Shown here: piece after piece, positions 7,937 through 16,605 of the stretch
Numbering within the stretch: position 1 is the first letter of the stretch
Layout of the letters: every line of letters starts with the position of its first letter
From: Gemmatimonadota bacterium
Lineage (GTDB): Bacteria; Gemmatimonadota; Gemmatimonadetes; Gemmatimonadales; Gemmatimonadaceae
Assembly (NCBI GenBank): GCA_027622655.1
Contig: JAQBYI010000036.1
Span: 1 to 33,413 of the forward strand
Direction of reading: 5' to 3'
Length of the DNA: 33,413 nucleotides
Notes under the pieces: model-generated
The model's input: the letters and a program-made list of their open reading frames with translations, nothing else
What the model was told of the DNA's origin: nothing
The model's database searches: none
Program-made: the position numbers and the translations under genes

Positions 7937-8007
7937 GTGCGACGCCGCGGGCAAGCTACAGCAGCGCGGATGCGAATCGCGGCGAGCCGCGCCATCTTGC
8001 CTATACT

Positions 8008-9396
8008 ATGAAACGGCGAAAGTTCGTCCAGACGGCGTCCACCGCCATGGGAGGAGGCGCCGCCGCCGGCCTGCTGGGTAACGCTGGCCTCGGCCGGGAA
8101 TCCCTCGCGGCAGCCGACGCAGCGCCCGGCGCTACCGGCGCTCCGCAGCAGTCATCGCTTCGTGTGAATGGCGCGCGCGTGAACGCGCACCTGGCGGAGC
8201 TCGCCCAGTTCGGAAAGAATCCGCAGGGCGGCGTCTCGCGAGTGGCGTACTCCAATGCCGACCGTGACGGGCGCGAGTACACGATGGGGCTGATCCGCGC
8301 CGCCGAGCTCGACGTATCGATCGACACGGCCGGCAACATTTGGGGACGCCGCGCCGGGAGCCTGCCTGGGCTCAAGCCGATCGTGTTTGGCTCGCACATC
8401 GACTCGGTTCCGGAAGGCGGCAACTATGACGGCCACGTCGGATCGCTTGGCGCGATTGAGATTGCGCAGCGGTTTGCCGAGGCTGGCGTTGTTACGCGAC
8501 ATCCGCTCGAGGTCGTGGTCTGGCAGAACGAGGAAGGCGGTCTTTGGGGTAGTCACGCGGCAACCGGCGCGCTGACCGCACAGGAACTCGCTCAGGTCAG
8601 CAATAGCGGAAAAACGATTCGCGACGGCATCGCGTTCATCGGCGGTGACCCGGCGCGCCTCGAAAGCGCGCGACGCAGGCGCGGCGACGTCACGTGCTAC
8701 TTCGAACTCCATATCGAACAGGGTGGCACGCTCGAAAAAGAGAAACTGGACATCGGAATCGTCGAAGGCATCGTGTCGATCGCCCGGTGGGATGTGACCG
8801 TTGAGGGGTTCGCGAATCACGCCGGAACGACGGCGATGGCCGACCGTCACGATGCGCTCCTCTCCGCATCCCGTTTCGTAGAGGCGGTGAACCGGATTGT
8901 GACGGCTGAACCGGGCCGGCAGGTGGGCACGGTCGGACGCATCCAGGCGTTTCCGGGCGCGCCGAACGTGATACCAGGACGCGTGCAATGCTCACTGGAA
9001 CTGCGCGACCTGGACGAGCCGAAGATTGCGCGGATCGCCGCTGCCATTCGAGCCGAGGCCGATCGTATCGGCGAGCGGAACGGGACGAAGTTCACGATCA
9101 GCAAGACCTCCACGGACCACAAAGCTGCACTCTCCGATCCGGCTATGCGGGCGCACGTCGGTGACGCAGCGAAGCTGCTCGGACTCAGCACGAAGCTGAT
9201 GCCGAGCGGCGCCGGGCACGACGCGCAGAGTCTGGCGAAAATCTGCCCGATGGCGATGATCTTTATTCCGAGCGTCGGCGGAATCAGCCACGCTCCAACG
9301 GAGTACTCAACGCCCGGTGACATCGTGAACGGCATCAATGTGCTGATGCATGCCGTGCTCGGTGCCGACGCCGGCTTTTCACAGGAGGCGAAGTGA
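8008..9396 (+). CDS. Tat-exported M20 family amidohydrolase (hydantoinase/carbamoylase type)
   Basis: This 462-residue protein begins with a twin-arginine-like signal (M-K-R-R-K-F-V-Q-T-A, then an Ala/Gly-rich core to about residue 36). The body matches the M20 branch of N-carbamoyl-L-amino acid hydrolases and allantoate amidohydrolases. Binuclear metal ligands are visible as His130 (G-S-H-I-D-S), Asp141 (G-G-N-Y-D-G), Glu175/Glu176 (N-E-E-G-G), His235 (L-H-I-E-Q-G) and the late His in I-S-H-A-P-T-E. The dimerisation lid, with its N-H-A-G-T-T loop, is intact. It would hydrolyse N-carbamoyl or ureido amide bonds outside the cytoplasm. No Shine-Dalgarno sequence is visible before the ATG. It begins a plus-strand run and is coupled to the DinB-like gene by a GTGA overlap. 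Confidence 0.9.
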   Translation: MKRRKFVQTASTAMGGGAAAGLLGNAGLGRESLAAADAAPGATGAPQQSSLRVNGARVNAHLAELAQFGKNPQGGVSRVAYSNADRDGREYTMGLIRAAELDVSIDTAGNIWGRRAGSLPGLKPIVFGSHIDSVPEGGNYDGHVGSLGAIEIAQRFAEAGVVTRHPLEVVVWQNEEGGLWGSHAATGALTAQELAQVSNSGKTIRDGIAFIGGDPARLESARRRRGDVTCYFELHIEQGGTLEKEKLDIGIVEGIVSIARWDVTVEGFANHAGTTAMADRHDALLSASRFVEAVNRIVTAEPGRQVGTVGRIQAFPGAPNVIPGRVQCSLELRDLDEPKIARIAAAIRAEADRIGERNGTKFTISKTSTDHKAALSDPAMRAHVGDAAKLLGLSTKLMPSGAGHDAQSLAKICPMAMIFIPSVGGISHAPTEYSTPGDIVNGINVLMHAVLGADAGFSQEAK

Positions 9397-9935
9397 ACCG
9401 TTTCTTCAAGCGCGCCATGTTGCCGGCAGTTGCCCTGTTCACGATTTCGGCTGGTGCATCCCGTGCACCGTTGCAGGCGCAGACAGTCAACTCGGAATTT
9501 CTCACGAATTATGCTCAGGTGGAGCGGAAGTTCTCGCAGCTGGCCGAGGCGATTCCCTTCGAGAAGTTCAGCTGGCGGCCAATGGCTGGCGTCCGTTCGG
9601 TGTGCGAAGTGTTCATGCACGTCGCGGTAGACAACTATCTGCTGGGCAAGCCGTTCGGCGCCGTGGCACCGAAAGAGATGGAAGGACCGACGGCAGAGCA
9701 GTGCCTCTCGGACAAGGCGAAAGTGGTAGCCGCGATGAAGGCATCGTTCGACGCCATCAAGGCGGGTGTCGGTGCAATGACTGCCGCGGACGCCATGCAG
9801 CCTTACACGCTCTTTGGTGCGACGCAGTCGAAGCGGGCGTGGCTGCTCGCGACCGCCGAGCATGCCGGCGAACACCTCGGCCAGCAGATCGCATACGCCC
9901 GGATGAACGGCATCGTGCCACCGTGGAGCAAGTAG
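9393..9935 (+). CDS. Exported DinB-like protein
   Basis: This 180-residue protein starts at GTG 9393 inside the previous stop (GTGA), with a strong AGGAGG at 9383-9388. It has a signal peptide (about residues 1-30, ending PLQAQ). The mature part is a four-helix DinB-fold domain: a first helix with E-R-K-F-S-Q-L, a conserved V-F-M-H-V-A-V-D-N-Y helix, and a last helix E-H-A-G-E-H-L-G-Q-Q-I-A-Y-A-R. The histidines of the second and last helices are the usual metal ligands. DinB-like proteins include metal-dependent thiol transferases, but most have no known reaction. Translational coupling to the M20 enzyme suggests related work outside the cytoplasm. Confidence 0.85.
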   Translation: MNRFFKRAMLPAVALFTISAGASRAPLQAQTVNSEFLTNYAQVERKFSQLAEAIPFEKFSWRPMAGVRSVCEVFMHVAVDNYLLGKPFGAVAPKEMEGPTAEQCLSDKAKVVAAMKASFDAIKAGVGAMTAADAMQPYTLFGATQSKRAWLLATAEHAGEHLGQQIAYARMNGIVPPWSK

Positions 9936-9955
9936 CGAGTGGGTGAGGGCGCCCG

Positions 9956-11050
9956 TTGACCGACGTGGTGCGAGCTGCAGTCATGACGGCGCCGCGCGCG
10001 CCGATTGAGCTGCGCGAACTTCCGTGGCCGGTGCTCGAGCCGGGGAGCGCGATGTTGCGCACAAGCTATTCAGAAGTGTGCGGCACGGACGTGCATCTGC
10101 ATCACGGCAAGCTTGCCGGCGTGCCGTATCCAATCATCCCCGGCCACGTGTCGGTCGGCGTGCTCGCGGCGATTCGCGGTGAGATGCGAGATGTGCACGG
10201 TGAGCCGTTCCGTGAGGGCGACGCCGTAACGTTTCTCGACGTGCACGAGACTTGCGGGCACTGCTACGAGTGTCTGGTCACCAAGCAGACCACACGCTGC
10301 GCGCGGCGAAAAGTGTACGGCATCACCTATGGACTGGCCGACGGTCCGCTCGGCGGTTGGGCCGATCACATCTGGATGAAACCGGGCGTGCGGCTCATTC
10401 GCTTTCCAAAGAGTGTAGACCCGGCGGTGTTCATCGCCGGCGGATGCGGCCTCGTAACGAGCGTGCACGTGATTGAGCGCGGGGATGTGCGCCTCGGAAG
10501 CTCCGTTGCCGTGCTCGGCGCCGGACCGGTCGGGCTGGCAGCGGCTGCGCTGGCGCGGCTCTCGGGAGCGCACCCCGTGATTGTCATCGGGGCGCCTCCT
10601 CCTCGGCTAGAGGTGGCTGCGACTATGGGTGCGACGCACACGATTGACCTCGACGTTCCACACGCGGACCGTGCAGCTCAGGTTCGCGCGCTCACGAACG
10701 GCCGGGGCGTTGATATTGTGATCGAGGCTGCCGGCGACCCGCGAGCTGTGCCGCAAGCGCTCGACCTGGTGCGCGACGGTGGGCGGGTGGTCATCGCCGG
10801 CCAGTACGCCGATGGTGGCGACGTGACGATCAATCCGCACTCGCAGGTGAATCGCAAGCACGTGGAGATTCGTGGTTGCTGGGGATGCGACTTCTCGCAC
10901 GTCTACCGTGCTGTCTCGGTGATGGCGGAGCAGGGGAAGTCAGTGCCGTGGGCTTCGGTCGTCACGGAGCGTTTTCCACTCGAGCGCGCCGGCGATGCGC
11001 TGGCGGCCGTGGAACGACGCGACGTGGTCAAGGCGGTCATCGCACCGTGA
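9956..11050 (+). CDS. Zinc-type medium-chain dehydrogenase (MDR family)
   Basis: The 364-residue protein starts at TTG 9956, preceded at good distance by GAGGG (9945-9949); GTG 9965 is a possible alternative. The catalytic domain shows Cys42 (V-C-G-T-D), His64 (P-G-H) and Cys164 as likely zinc ligands, and a structural zinc site Cys100-x2-Cys103-x2-Cys106-x8-Cys115. The NAD(P)-binding domain carries G-A-G-P-V-G at 188-193. The usual Glu after the active-site His (GHE) is Val65 here, which is unusual. The family oxidises alcohols, polyols or sugars; sorbitol/threonine dehydrogenase-like enzymes are the closest in pattern. It has no signal peptide, so unlike its neighbours it works in the cytoplasm. 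Substrate unknown. Confidence 0.88.
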   Translation: MTDVVRAAVMTAPRAPIELRELPWPVLEPGSAMLRTSYSEVCGTDVHLHHGKLAGVPYPIIPGHVSVGVLAAIRGEMRDVHGEPFREGDAVTFLDVHETCGHCYECLVTKQTTRCARRKVYGITYGLADGPLGGWADHIWMKPGVRLIRFPKSVDPAVFIAGGCGLVTSVHVIERGDVRLGSSVAVLGAGPVGLAAAALARLSGAHPVIVIGAPPPRLEVAATMGATHTIDLDVPHADRAAQVRALTNGRGVDIVIEAAGDPRAVPQALDLVRDGGRVVIAGQYADGGDVTINPHSQVNRKHVEIRGCWGCDFSHVYRAVSVMAEQGKSVPWASVVTERFPLERAGDALAAVERRDVVKAVIAP

Positions 11051-12153
11051 TCGCGAGGCGGTTGCTCCGCATGATGGCGGTAGTCGCCGTCGTCGCCTTG
11101 CCGCCGCAGGCCGGGGCCCAGAGAATTTTTGGCAAGGTTGTGCTCGCCGATGGACGCACCGCTGCGGCCGGCACGATCGTCACGGCAACTGACGCAGCCG
11201 GAGCGACAGTTGCCCGCGAACTCACCACGGCGCGCGGTGACTACATCATGCCGCTCTCCAAGCCTGGAGTGTTGACGCTGACCGCAACGCGCATCGGCAG
11301 TCTTCCGGAGGTCGTTCGGGACGTCAATGTCGCCGAAGGTCGTGACCTGCGAGTCGGAATCACTCTCTCGAAGCAAGTGGCGAGGCTAGCCCCGGTCACC
11401 ACCCGTTCTGGCGAGAGCTGCGCTATTGCGTCGGAACGCAGTGACGCGGCCACGCTTTGGGATCAGCTGCAAATCGCATTGGCGACCACCGCGCTGGCTG
11501 AGCAGGCGCGCATTTTCGTTGCCACCTAGGACGTCTCGGAACTGGTCCTCGAGCGGAATCTGCGCGACACGGTTTCGAAGTCGGCGTCGTCGGAGCGTCT
11601 TGCGCTCGAAGTGCCGCCGATACCTGCGTTGGCTCCAGATGCGTCGCTTCGGCTCGGCTTTGTGATTGAGGAAGCAGACCGCGCGCTCTATCACGCGCCG
11701 AACGCCGAGACGCTGCGTTCCGCAGCGTTTGCGACGCGACGATGCTTTGCCGTTGAACCTGCGCCCGCTGGCCGCGCCGGGTGGATTGGTGTGCACTTCA
11801 TGCCGGCGTCGGCGAGAACGGGGCTGAGTGACATCGAGGGAGATGCGTGGTTCGACGCAGTCACGCTCGAGCCGCTGCAGATCGACTTCCGGTACACCGG
11901 ACTTCCATCCAGCTTCGCCGCCGCGCGCGCGGGAGGTTCTATCCGTTTCCGACGGCTCGTTACGGGACACTGGATTGCCGACGAGTGGTCCCTCAGTGTG
12001 CCGTCGGGTCGGTATTCCCGGCTCTTCGCGTACGACACACGTGACGTGCCGAGCGGAGCGGGCACCATTTCGCTGGACGGTGTTCGGATCACGACGATGC
12101 TGATGCGGGAAGTTCAGGTGAATGGCGCAACTATCTATCGGAGAGCACAATGA
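11047..12153 (+). pseudogene. Carboxypeptidase-regulatory-like domain protein interrupted by an in-frame TAG
   Basis: A GTG at 11047 overlaps the dehydrogenase stop (GTGA) and begins an exported protein: signal sequence to about residue 24 (Q-A-G-A-Q), then a carboxypeptidase-regulatory-like beta-sandwich (R-I-F-G-K-V-V-L-A-D-G-R-T ... G-D-Y-I-M-P-L). The frame stops at TAG 11527-11529, but the same frame then continues open and protein-like to TGA 12151-12153 (L-R-L-G-F-V-I-E, D-A-V-T-L-E-P-L). The C-terminal part looks like the continuation of the same long exported protein family, and its end overlaps the next ATG. I read it as one ~368-residue gene broken by a single base change. A sequencing error or read-through of TAG are alternatives. 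The first 160 residues could still be made as a short protein. Confidence 0.75.
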
Positions 12154-13055
12154 CGACCCGGCGTGAGTTTGTGAGTGGCGCGGCAGCTGCGCTTGGCGCG
12201 GCGGCGCTGGTTCCGCGTGTGGCCACGGCGCTGGGTCGCGGTTCCATTCCGGGCGGTTGGTCGATTGCCCGTGGCGCTACGCTCGCGGTGGCTGCGGAAC
12301 GCATCGAGCGCATCGGCGTTCAGTTGTACACGGTGCGCGCGGAAATGCGGAAAGATTTCGCGGCGTCGCTCGCGCGGATTGCTCAGATCGGCTACCGCGA
12401 AGTCGAGTTCGCCGGGTACTTCTCACAAACGCCGGATCGTGTGCGCGCGTTGCTCGACGAAAACCGATTGACGTCGCCCTCAGTGCATCTGGCAATAGAA
12501 CTGTTGGAGAGCGATTTCGGCGCGCAGGCAGCAGTGGCGAAAACGATCGGTCAGGAGACGCTGATTGTTCCCTCGCTCAACGCCAGAACGCTGACCACGA
12601 CGGACGCGTGGAAGGGGATCGCCACGCGTTTCAACACGCTCGGCGCCAAGGCGCGCGATGCCGGACTTCGGTTTGCGTTCCACAATCACGCGTCCGAGGC
12701 AACGGCCATGAGCGACGGCACGCGGCCATTCGACGTGCTGCTCGGTGAAACGGACCCGTCGCTGGTGGATTTCCAGATGGACCTCTACTGGATGATCAAG
12801 GCCGGGGGCGATCCGCTGGCCTACTTCGCGTCGAACCCTGGGCGATTCACGTCGGTTCACGTCAAGGACGCCACAGCTGCGCCCGAGCTCGCGATGCGCG
12901 ACGTCGGTGCGGGGAGCGTGGACTGGAAGGCGATCTTTGCGAAGCGCTCTCAGGCAGGCATCAAGCACTTCTTCGTGGAGCACGACAGTCCCGGCGCCGA
13001 TCCGTTTGCGTCGGTGAAGGCGAGTCACGACTACCTGGCCAAGCTGGAGTTCTGA
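12150..13055 (+). CDS. Tat-exported TIM-barrel sugar isomerase/epimerase-like protein
   Basis: This 301-residue protein starts at ATG 12150, overlapping the preceding stop as ATGA. It has a twin-arginine signal (T-T-R-R-E-F-V-S-G-A, then Ala-rich to about residue 30). The body is the xylose isomerase-like TIM barrel: I-G-V-Q-L-Y-T-V-R first strand, G-Y-R-E-V-E-F-A-G, then metal-site segments F-H-N-H (His), V-D-F-Q-M-D-L-Y-W (Asp), S-V-H-V-K-D (His) and a late F-V-E-H-D. Such exported barrels often occur beside GMC dehydrogenases and, in some cases, act on keto-sugars or glycosides rather than on sugar phosphates. Its place next to a second barrel and two dehydrogenase sets supports a periplasmic sugar role. 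The exact reaction is not known. Confidence 0.88.
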   Translation: MTTRREFVSGAAAALGAAALVPRVATALGRGSIPGGWSIARGATLAVAAERIERIGVQLYTVRAEMRKDFAASLARIAQIGYREVEFAGYFSQTPDRVRALLDENRLTSPSVHLAIELLESDFGAQAAVAKTIGQETLIVPSLNARTLTTTDAWKGIATRFNTLGAKARDAGLRFAFHNHASEATAMSDGTRPFDVLLGETDPSLVDFQMDLYWMIKAGGDPLAYFASNPGRFTSVHVKDATAAPELAMRDVGAGSVDWKAIFAKRSQAGIKHFFVEHDSPGADPFASVKASHDYLAKLEF

Positions 13056-14008
13056 TGGCACACGGCGGCAAGAACAGACGCGAGTGGCTGCGCGATGCGG
13101 GCGCTGTGGCAGCGGGAATAGTCGCGGCAGGTGCGCTGCCCGGCGCGGTCGCATCCGGCCAGCGCTTGGGCAACGGCGACGCCACTCCGCCGAGTCCGGC
13201 CCGTGACCCTGAGTCACGCGGCGCCGTGACGGAAGGCGCACGGGCAGATCGCATTCGGCAATCGGCATCTCGCTGGTGCTACAGCCGCATTCCGCTTCCG
13301 GATCTCTGCAAAGCGGGCAAGGAGATGGGGCTGAGTGGTATTGATCTGTTGCAGGAGGCGGATTGGAACGTGGTCATCGACCACGGCCTGACGGTGACGA
13401 TGGGGTACGCCGCGGACCGGCGCGACTTCCTTTCGAATGGCTTCACGAATCGCGCGAGCCATCCCATGCTCATCAAGGAACTCGAGCGCGCAATTCCGAT
13501 TGCGGCCAAGAAGGGCGTTCCGAACATCATCGCGATGTTTGGTAACCGTGCCGGCCGCACCGACGTAGAGGCGATCAGTGCCGCCGTGGACGGGCTGCGG
13601 GTGATTGCGCCGCTCGCCGAAAAGGAGGGCGTCACGATCTGCGTCGAGCTCCTCAACAGTCGCGTGGATCACTTGGGCTATCACGGCGACAGCACACAGT
13701 TCGGCGTGGATGTAATGAAGGGCGTCGCGTCGTCGAGGGTGAAGCTGCTCTATGACATCTACCACATGCAGATCATGGAAGGCGACGTGATCAGGACGAT
13801 CCGCCGGAACAAGGAGTGGATCGGCCATTATCACACCGGTGGTGTGCCGGGACGGCACGAGCTCGACGACACGCAGGAACTGAATTGGCCCGCGATCGTA
13901 ACAGCAATCGCGGACTCCGGATTCACTGGCTACGTCGCTCACGAGTTTGTGCCCACACGCGATCCGCTGACGTCGCTGCGCGAAGCAGTGCGGCTGTGCG
14001 ACATCTGA
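13055..14008 (+). CDS. Exported TIM-barrel isomerase, hydroxypyruvate isomerase-like
   Basis: This 317-residue protein's ATG overlaps the preceding stop by one base (TGATG). A Tat-like signal (N-R-R-E-W-L-R-D-A-G, then Ala/Gly-rich to about residue 35) is followed by a low-complexity linker. The barrel begins at about residue 70 (S-A-S-R-W-C-Y-S-R-I-P). Metal-site segments are visible: T-I-C-V-E-L-L-N-S (Glu), L-L-Y-D-I-Y-H-M-Q (Asp, His), I-G-H-Y-H-T-G-G-V-P-G-R-H (His) and Y-V-A-H-E-F (Glu). This is the hydroxypyruvate isomerase-like branch of the TIM-barrel family. Since it is exported, the classic cytoplasmic reaction is unlikely. It probably works with the preceding barrel and the downstream dehydrogenases on oxidised sugars. 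Confidence 0.88.
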   Translation: MAHGGKNRREWLRDAGAVAAGIVAAGALPGAVASGQRLGNGDATPPSPARDPESRGAVTEGARADRIRQSASRWCYSRIPLPDLCKAGKEMGLSGIDLLQEADWNVVIDHGLTVTMGYAADRRDFLSNGFTNRASHPMLIKELERAIPIAAKKGVPNIIAMFGNRAGRTDVEAISAAVDGLRVIAPLAEKEGVTICVELLNSRVDHLGYHGDSTQFGVDVMKGVASSRVKLLYDIYHMQIMEGDVIRTIRRNKEWIGHYHTGGVPGRHELDDTQELNWPAIVTAIADSGFTGYVAHEFVPTRDPLTSLREAVRLCDI

Positions 14009-14020
14009 GTCATACTGAGG

Positions 14021-14060
14021 ATCCGCGGAATTCGCGGAAGAACGGGCGAATTCGCGGATA
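14021..14060. repeat. Short relic of the intergenic inverted-repeat family
   Basis: The gap between the TIM-barrel gene and the subunit 3 gene holds a near-palindrome TCCGCGGAATTCGCGGA (14022-14038). An 11-bp direct repeat, GAATTCGCGGA, occurs at 14028-14038 and 14048-14058. The CCGCGGA and TTCGCGGATA motifs match the terminal and inner parts of elements A-C, so this looks like a collapsed copy. It lies close enough to the next start to affect its expression. Confidence 0.55.
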
Positions 14061-14081
14061 GTGCAACGACTGGGGGTAACG

Positions 14082-14711
14082 TTGATAGATCGTCGTGAAG
14101 CGCTGAGGAAACTGGCCGCAGCTACCGCCACTGCGAGCTTCATCTCATGGGATCCCGAGCGGATGCTGGCCGGACTCCTTGAGCACGGCACCCACGCAGC
14201 ACACTCGAAGCCCACCGCGCCGAGTTTCTACCGATTCCGCGCGCTCGACGCGCATCAGCGGGCCACGGTTGCCGAGCTCGCCGAGATGATCATCCCGACA
14301 ACGGATACACCGGGCGCGAACGACGCGGCGATTGACGAATTCGCCGACATCATTCTCTCGGAATGGTCCACCGACGAAGAGCGGTCGTCGTTTCTCAGCG
14401 GACTGGAGGCTCTCGATACGCGGGCGGCCATGGCACACGGCGGCACGTTCATCGCCCTCCCGCCGGCGCGGCGAACGGCCTTGCTGACTTCCATGGACGC
14501 CGAGTTGACCGCCGCGCGCGACGCCCGAGGTGCGTGGCGGCGAGAGTCAGGCACTCCGCGTCCGCCCGACCACCGAGAACTCTTCTTTCATCAGATCCGC
14601 TCGCTCACGGTCAGCGGCTACTACTCGAGCGAGGCGGGTTACACCAAGGAACGAAAGCAGGTGCTCATTCCCGGCATCTACAAAGCCTGCATGCCATTGG
14701 CGGAGGCCTGA
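14082..14711 (+). CDS. Gluconate 2-dehydrogenase subunit 3 family protein (first copy), Tat signal
   Basis: I choose the TTG at 14082, which has GGGGG five bases upstream; an in-frame GTG at 14061 lies next to repeat sequence and lacks such a site. The 209-residue protein starts with a twin-arginine motif (I-D-R-R-E-A-L-R-K-L, then Ala/Thr-rich). The body has the family core: A-T-V-A-E-L-A-E-M-I-I-P-T-T-D-T-P-G-A near residue 65-85 and, at the end, F-H-Q-I-R-S-L-T-V-S-G-Y-Y-S-S-E. It is the small partner of the adjacent GMC flavoprotein, starting 2 bases downstream. In FAD-glucose, gluconate and glucoside-3 dehydrogenases the small subunit carries the Tat signal and exports the signal-less flavoprotein with it. 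Confidence 0.87.
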   Translation: MIDRREALRKLAAATATASFISWDPERMLAGLLEHGTHAAHSKPTAPSFYRFRALDAHQRATVAELAEMIIPTTDTPGANDAAIDEFADIILSEWSTDEERSSFLSGLEALDTRAAMAHGGTFIALPPARRTALLTSMDAELTAARDARGAWRRESGTPRPPDHRELFFHQIRSLTVSGYYSSEAGYTKERKQVLIPGIYKACMPLAEA

Positions 14712-14713
14712 CC

Positions 14714-16411
14714 ATGGCACAGGCACAATCGAACCGGTTCGACGCAATCGTCGTCGGCTCCGGAATCACTGGCGGGTGGGCTGCAAAGGAACTGTGCGAG
14801 AAAGGACTGCGCACGCTGGTGCTCGAAGCCGGTCGCGACATCGTCCCCGAGCGCGACTATGTTGAGCACGTCGCACCATGGGAGATGCACTTTCGAGGGC
14901 GTGGCGACCGAAAGAAACTCGCAGCTGAGCAGCCGATTCAGCGGCTCTGCTACGCGTGCGACGAAATGGGATCGCGTTTTTTCGTGAACGACAACGAGAA
15001 CCCGTACACGCAGACGGGCGATACCAATTTCACGTGGATTCGCGGGCGTCAGGTTGGTGGGCGTTCCATTATGTGGGGGCGCCAGGTGTATCGCTGGAGC
15101 GATCTCGATTTCGAGGCGAACGCCAAGGACGGGCACGGAGTGGACTGGCCGATTCGCTACGCGGATATCGCGCCCTGGTACTCGTACGTCGAGAAGTTCG
15201 TCGGCGTCACGGGGCAGAAGGAAGGACTCGCGCAGCTCCCCGACGGCGAGTTTCAGCCGCCGATGGATATGACGTGCGTCGAGGAGCATATGCGCGCGAC
15301 CCTGACGTCGAAGTTCAACGACGGGCGCATCCTCACCATCGGCCGCGCGGCAGTGCTCACGCGCGCGTTGAACGGCCGTCGGGCGTGTCACTATTGCGGC
15401 CCGTGCGAGCGCGGTTGTCGCACCCGGTCGTACTTCTCGTCGCCGAATGCCACGCTTCCGGCGGCGGCAGACACGGGGCGCCTCACACTGCGGCCCGACA
15501 GCGTGGTCGAATCGGTGATGTTCGATCCGAAGACGCGCCGCGCCACGGGCGTTCGCGTCATTGACGCGACCTCGATGCAGGTGACCGAGTATTTCGCGCG
15601 CGTCGTGTTCATGTGTGCGTCCACAATCGAGTCGGCGCGAATCCTCCTCAATTCGAAGTCTCCCGAGTTTCCCGATGGACTGGGCAGTTCGTCGGGTGAA
15701 CTCGGCCGCAACCTGATGGACCACACGATGGGCGGCAGGGCGGGCGGCACGTTCGACAACTGGACGGACAAGGTCTCCTATGGCCGCCGGCCGAACGGGA
15801 TCTATATCCCGCGATTCCGGAACGTGAACGCGAAAACGCAGCATCCGGATTTCCTGCGCGGTTACGGCATGCAGGGCGGTGGGTCGCGCGGGCATGTGAA
15901 CGCGGACTCCACACCGGGCTTCGGCGCGGACTACAAGATGGCGCTCCGTGAGTGGGGTCCGTGGCGTTTTTCGGCGGGCGGCTGGGGAGAATGTCTGCCG
16001 AACCACGACAACAAGGTGACGCTCGACGCCGAGAAGAGGGACAAGTGGGGAATACCGGCGGCCCGCATCGACTGCAAATGGGGCGAGAACGACGTGAAGC
16101 TGGTGAAGGACGCATCCATCTCGGCGGCCGAGATGCTAGAGGCTGCGGGCGCGCGCGACATCACTACGCAGTCGACGCCTACGGAAATGGGGCTGTGCAT
16201 TCACGAGATGGGCACGGCTCGCATGGGCCGCGACCCGAAAACGTCGGTGCTCAACGCATGGAACCAGGTGTGGGACGCGAAGAATCTTTTCGTGACCGAC
16301 GGCGCGTGTATGACTTCGTCGGGGTGGCAGAACCCGTCAATCACTTACATGGCGCTCACGGCGCGGGCAGCTGACTTTGCAGTAGAGGAGATGAAGCGGC
16401 GCAACCTCTGA
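14714..16411 (+). CDS. GMC family oxidoreductase, large subunit (first copy)
   Basis: This 565-residue flavoprotein has the dinucleotide fold at its N-terminus (V-V-G-S-G-I-T-G-G-W, then L-V-L-E-A-G). GGAGG at 14702-14706 precedes the ATG. A cysteine cluster Cys225-x2-Cys228-x2-Cys231-x3-Cys235 (C-H-Y-C-G-P-C-E-R-G-C) sits in the middle and could hold an iron-sulfur centre or zinc. The C-terminal GMC domain has I-H-E-M-G-T-A-R-M-G and W-Q-N-P-S-I-T, where the active-site pair is expected. No signal peptide is present, consistent with co-export with subunit 3. The family oxidises sugars such as gluconate, glucose or glucosides at C2, C1 or C3. With the TIM barrels upstream, a 3-keto-sugar function is plausible but not proven. 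No cytochrome c subunit is visible nearby. Confidence 0.9.
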   Translation: MAQAQSNRFDAIVVGSGITGGWAAKELCEKGLRTLVLEAGRDIVPERDYVEHVAPWEMHFRGRGDRKKLAAEQPIQRLCYACDEMGSRFFVNDNENPYTQTGDTNFTWIRGRQVGGRSIMWGRQVYRWSDLDFEANAKDGHGVDWPIRYADIAPWYSYVEKFVGVTGQKEGLAQLPDGEFQPPMDMTCVEEHMRATLTSKFNDGRILTIGRAAVLTRALNGRRACHYCGPCERGCRTRSYFSSPNATLPAAADTGRLTLRPDSVVESVMFDPKTRRATGVRVIDATSMQVTEYFARVVFMCASTIESARILLNSKSPEFPDGLGSSSGELGRNLMDHTMGGRAGGTFDNWTDKVSYGRRPNGIYIPRFRNVNAKTQHPDFLRGYGMQGGGSRGHVNADSTPGFGADYKMALREWGPWRFSAGGWGECLPNHDNKVTLDAEKRDKWGIPAARIDCKWGENDVKLVKDASISAAEMLEAAGARDITTQSTPTEMGLCIHEMGTARMGRDPKTSVLNAWNQVWDAKNLFVTDGACMTSSGWQNPSITYMALTARAADFAVEEMKRRNL

Positions 16412-16442
16412 TCTTGGGGCGGCGGCTGAGTACTACAGCGCA

Positions 16443-16519
16443 ACCGCGGAAACACCGCGGAAACACCGCGGAAACACCGCGGAAACACCGCGGAAACACC
16501 GCGGAAACACCGCGGAAGG
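16443..16519. repeat. 11-bp tandem repeat in element copy B
   Basis: Six perfect copies of ACCGCGGAAAC run from 16443 to 16508. A seventh, changed unit follows (ACCGCGGAAGG, 16509-16519). The unit contains the CCGCGG core of the terminal repeat, so the array looks like slippage of the element's own end. Confidence 0.92.
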
Positions 16520-16605
16520 AACTGCGGAGATTCGCGGGTACTGCAACAGCAAATGCACGGTAACGACAGCGACAGTTACATATCGTTGCACCTCCTCCAG
16601 AATCG

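Noticed and set aside
8002-8007. TATACT as a -10 box for the M20 gene
   Set aside because: It touches the ATG at 8008, which would place the transcript start inside the gene, and no -35 lies at the right distance.
16443-16519. CRISPR-like array of short repeats
   Set aside because: Units are 11 bp and directly adjacent, with no unique spacers and no cas genes nearby.
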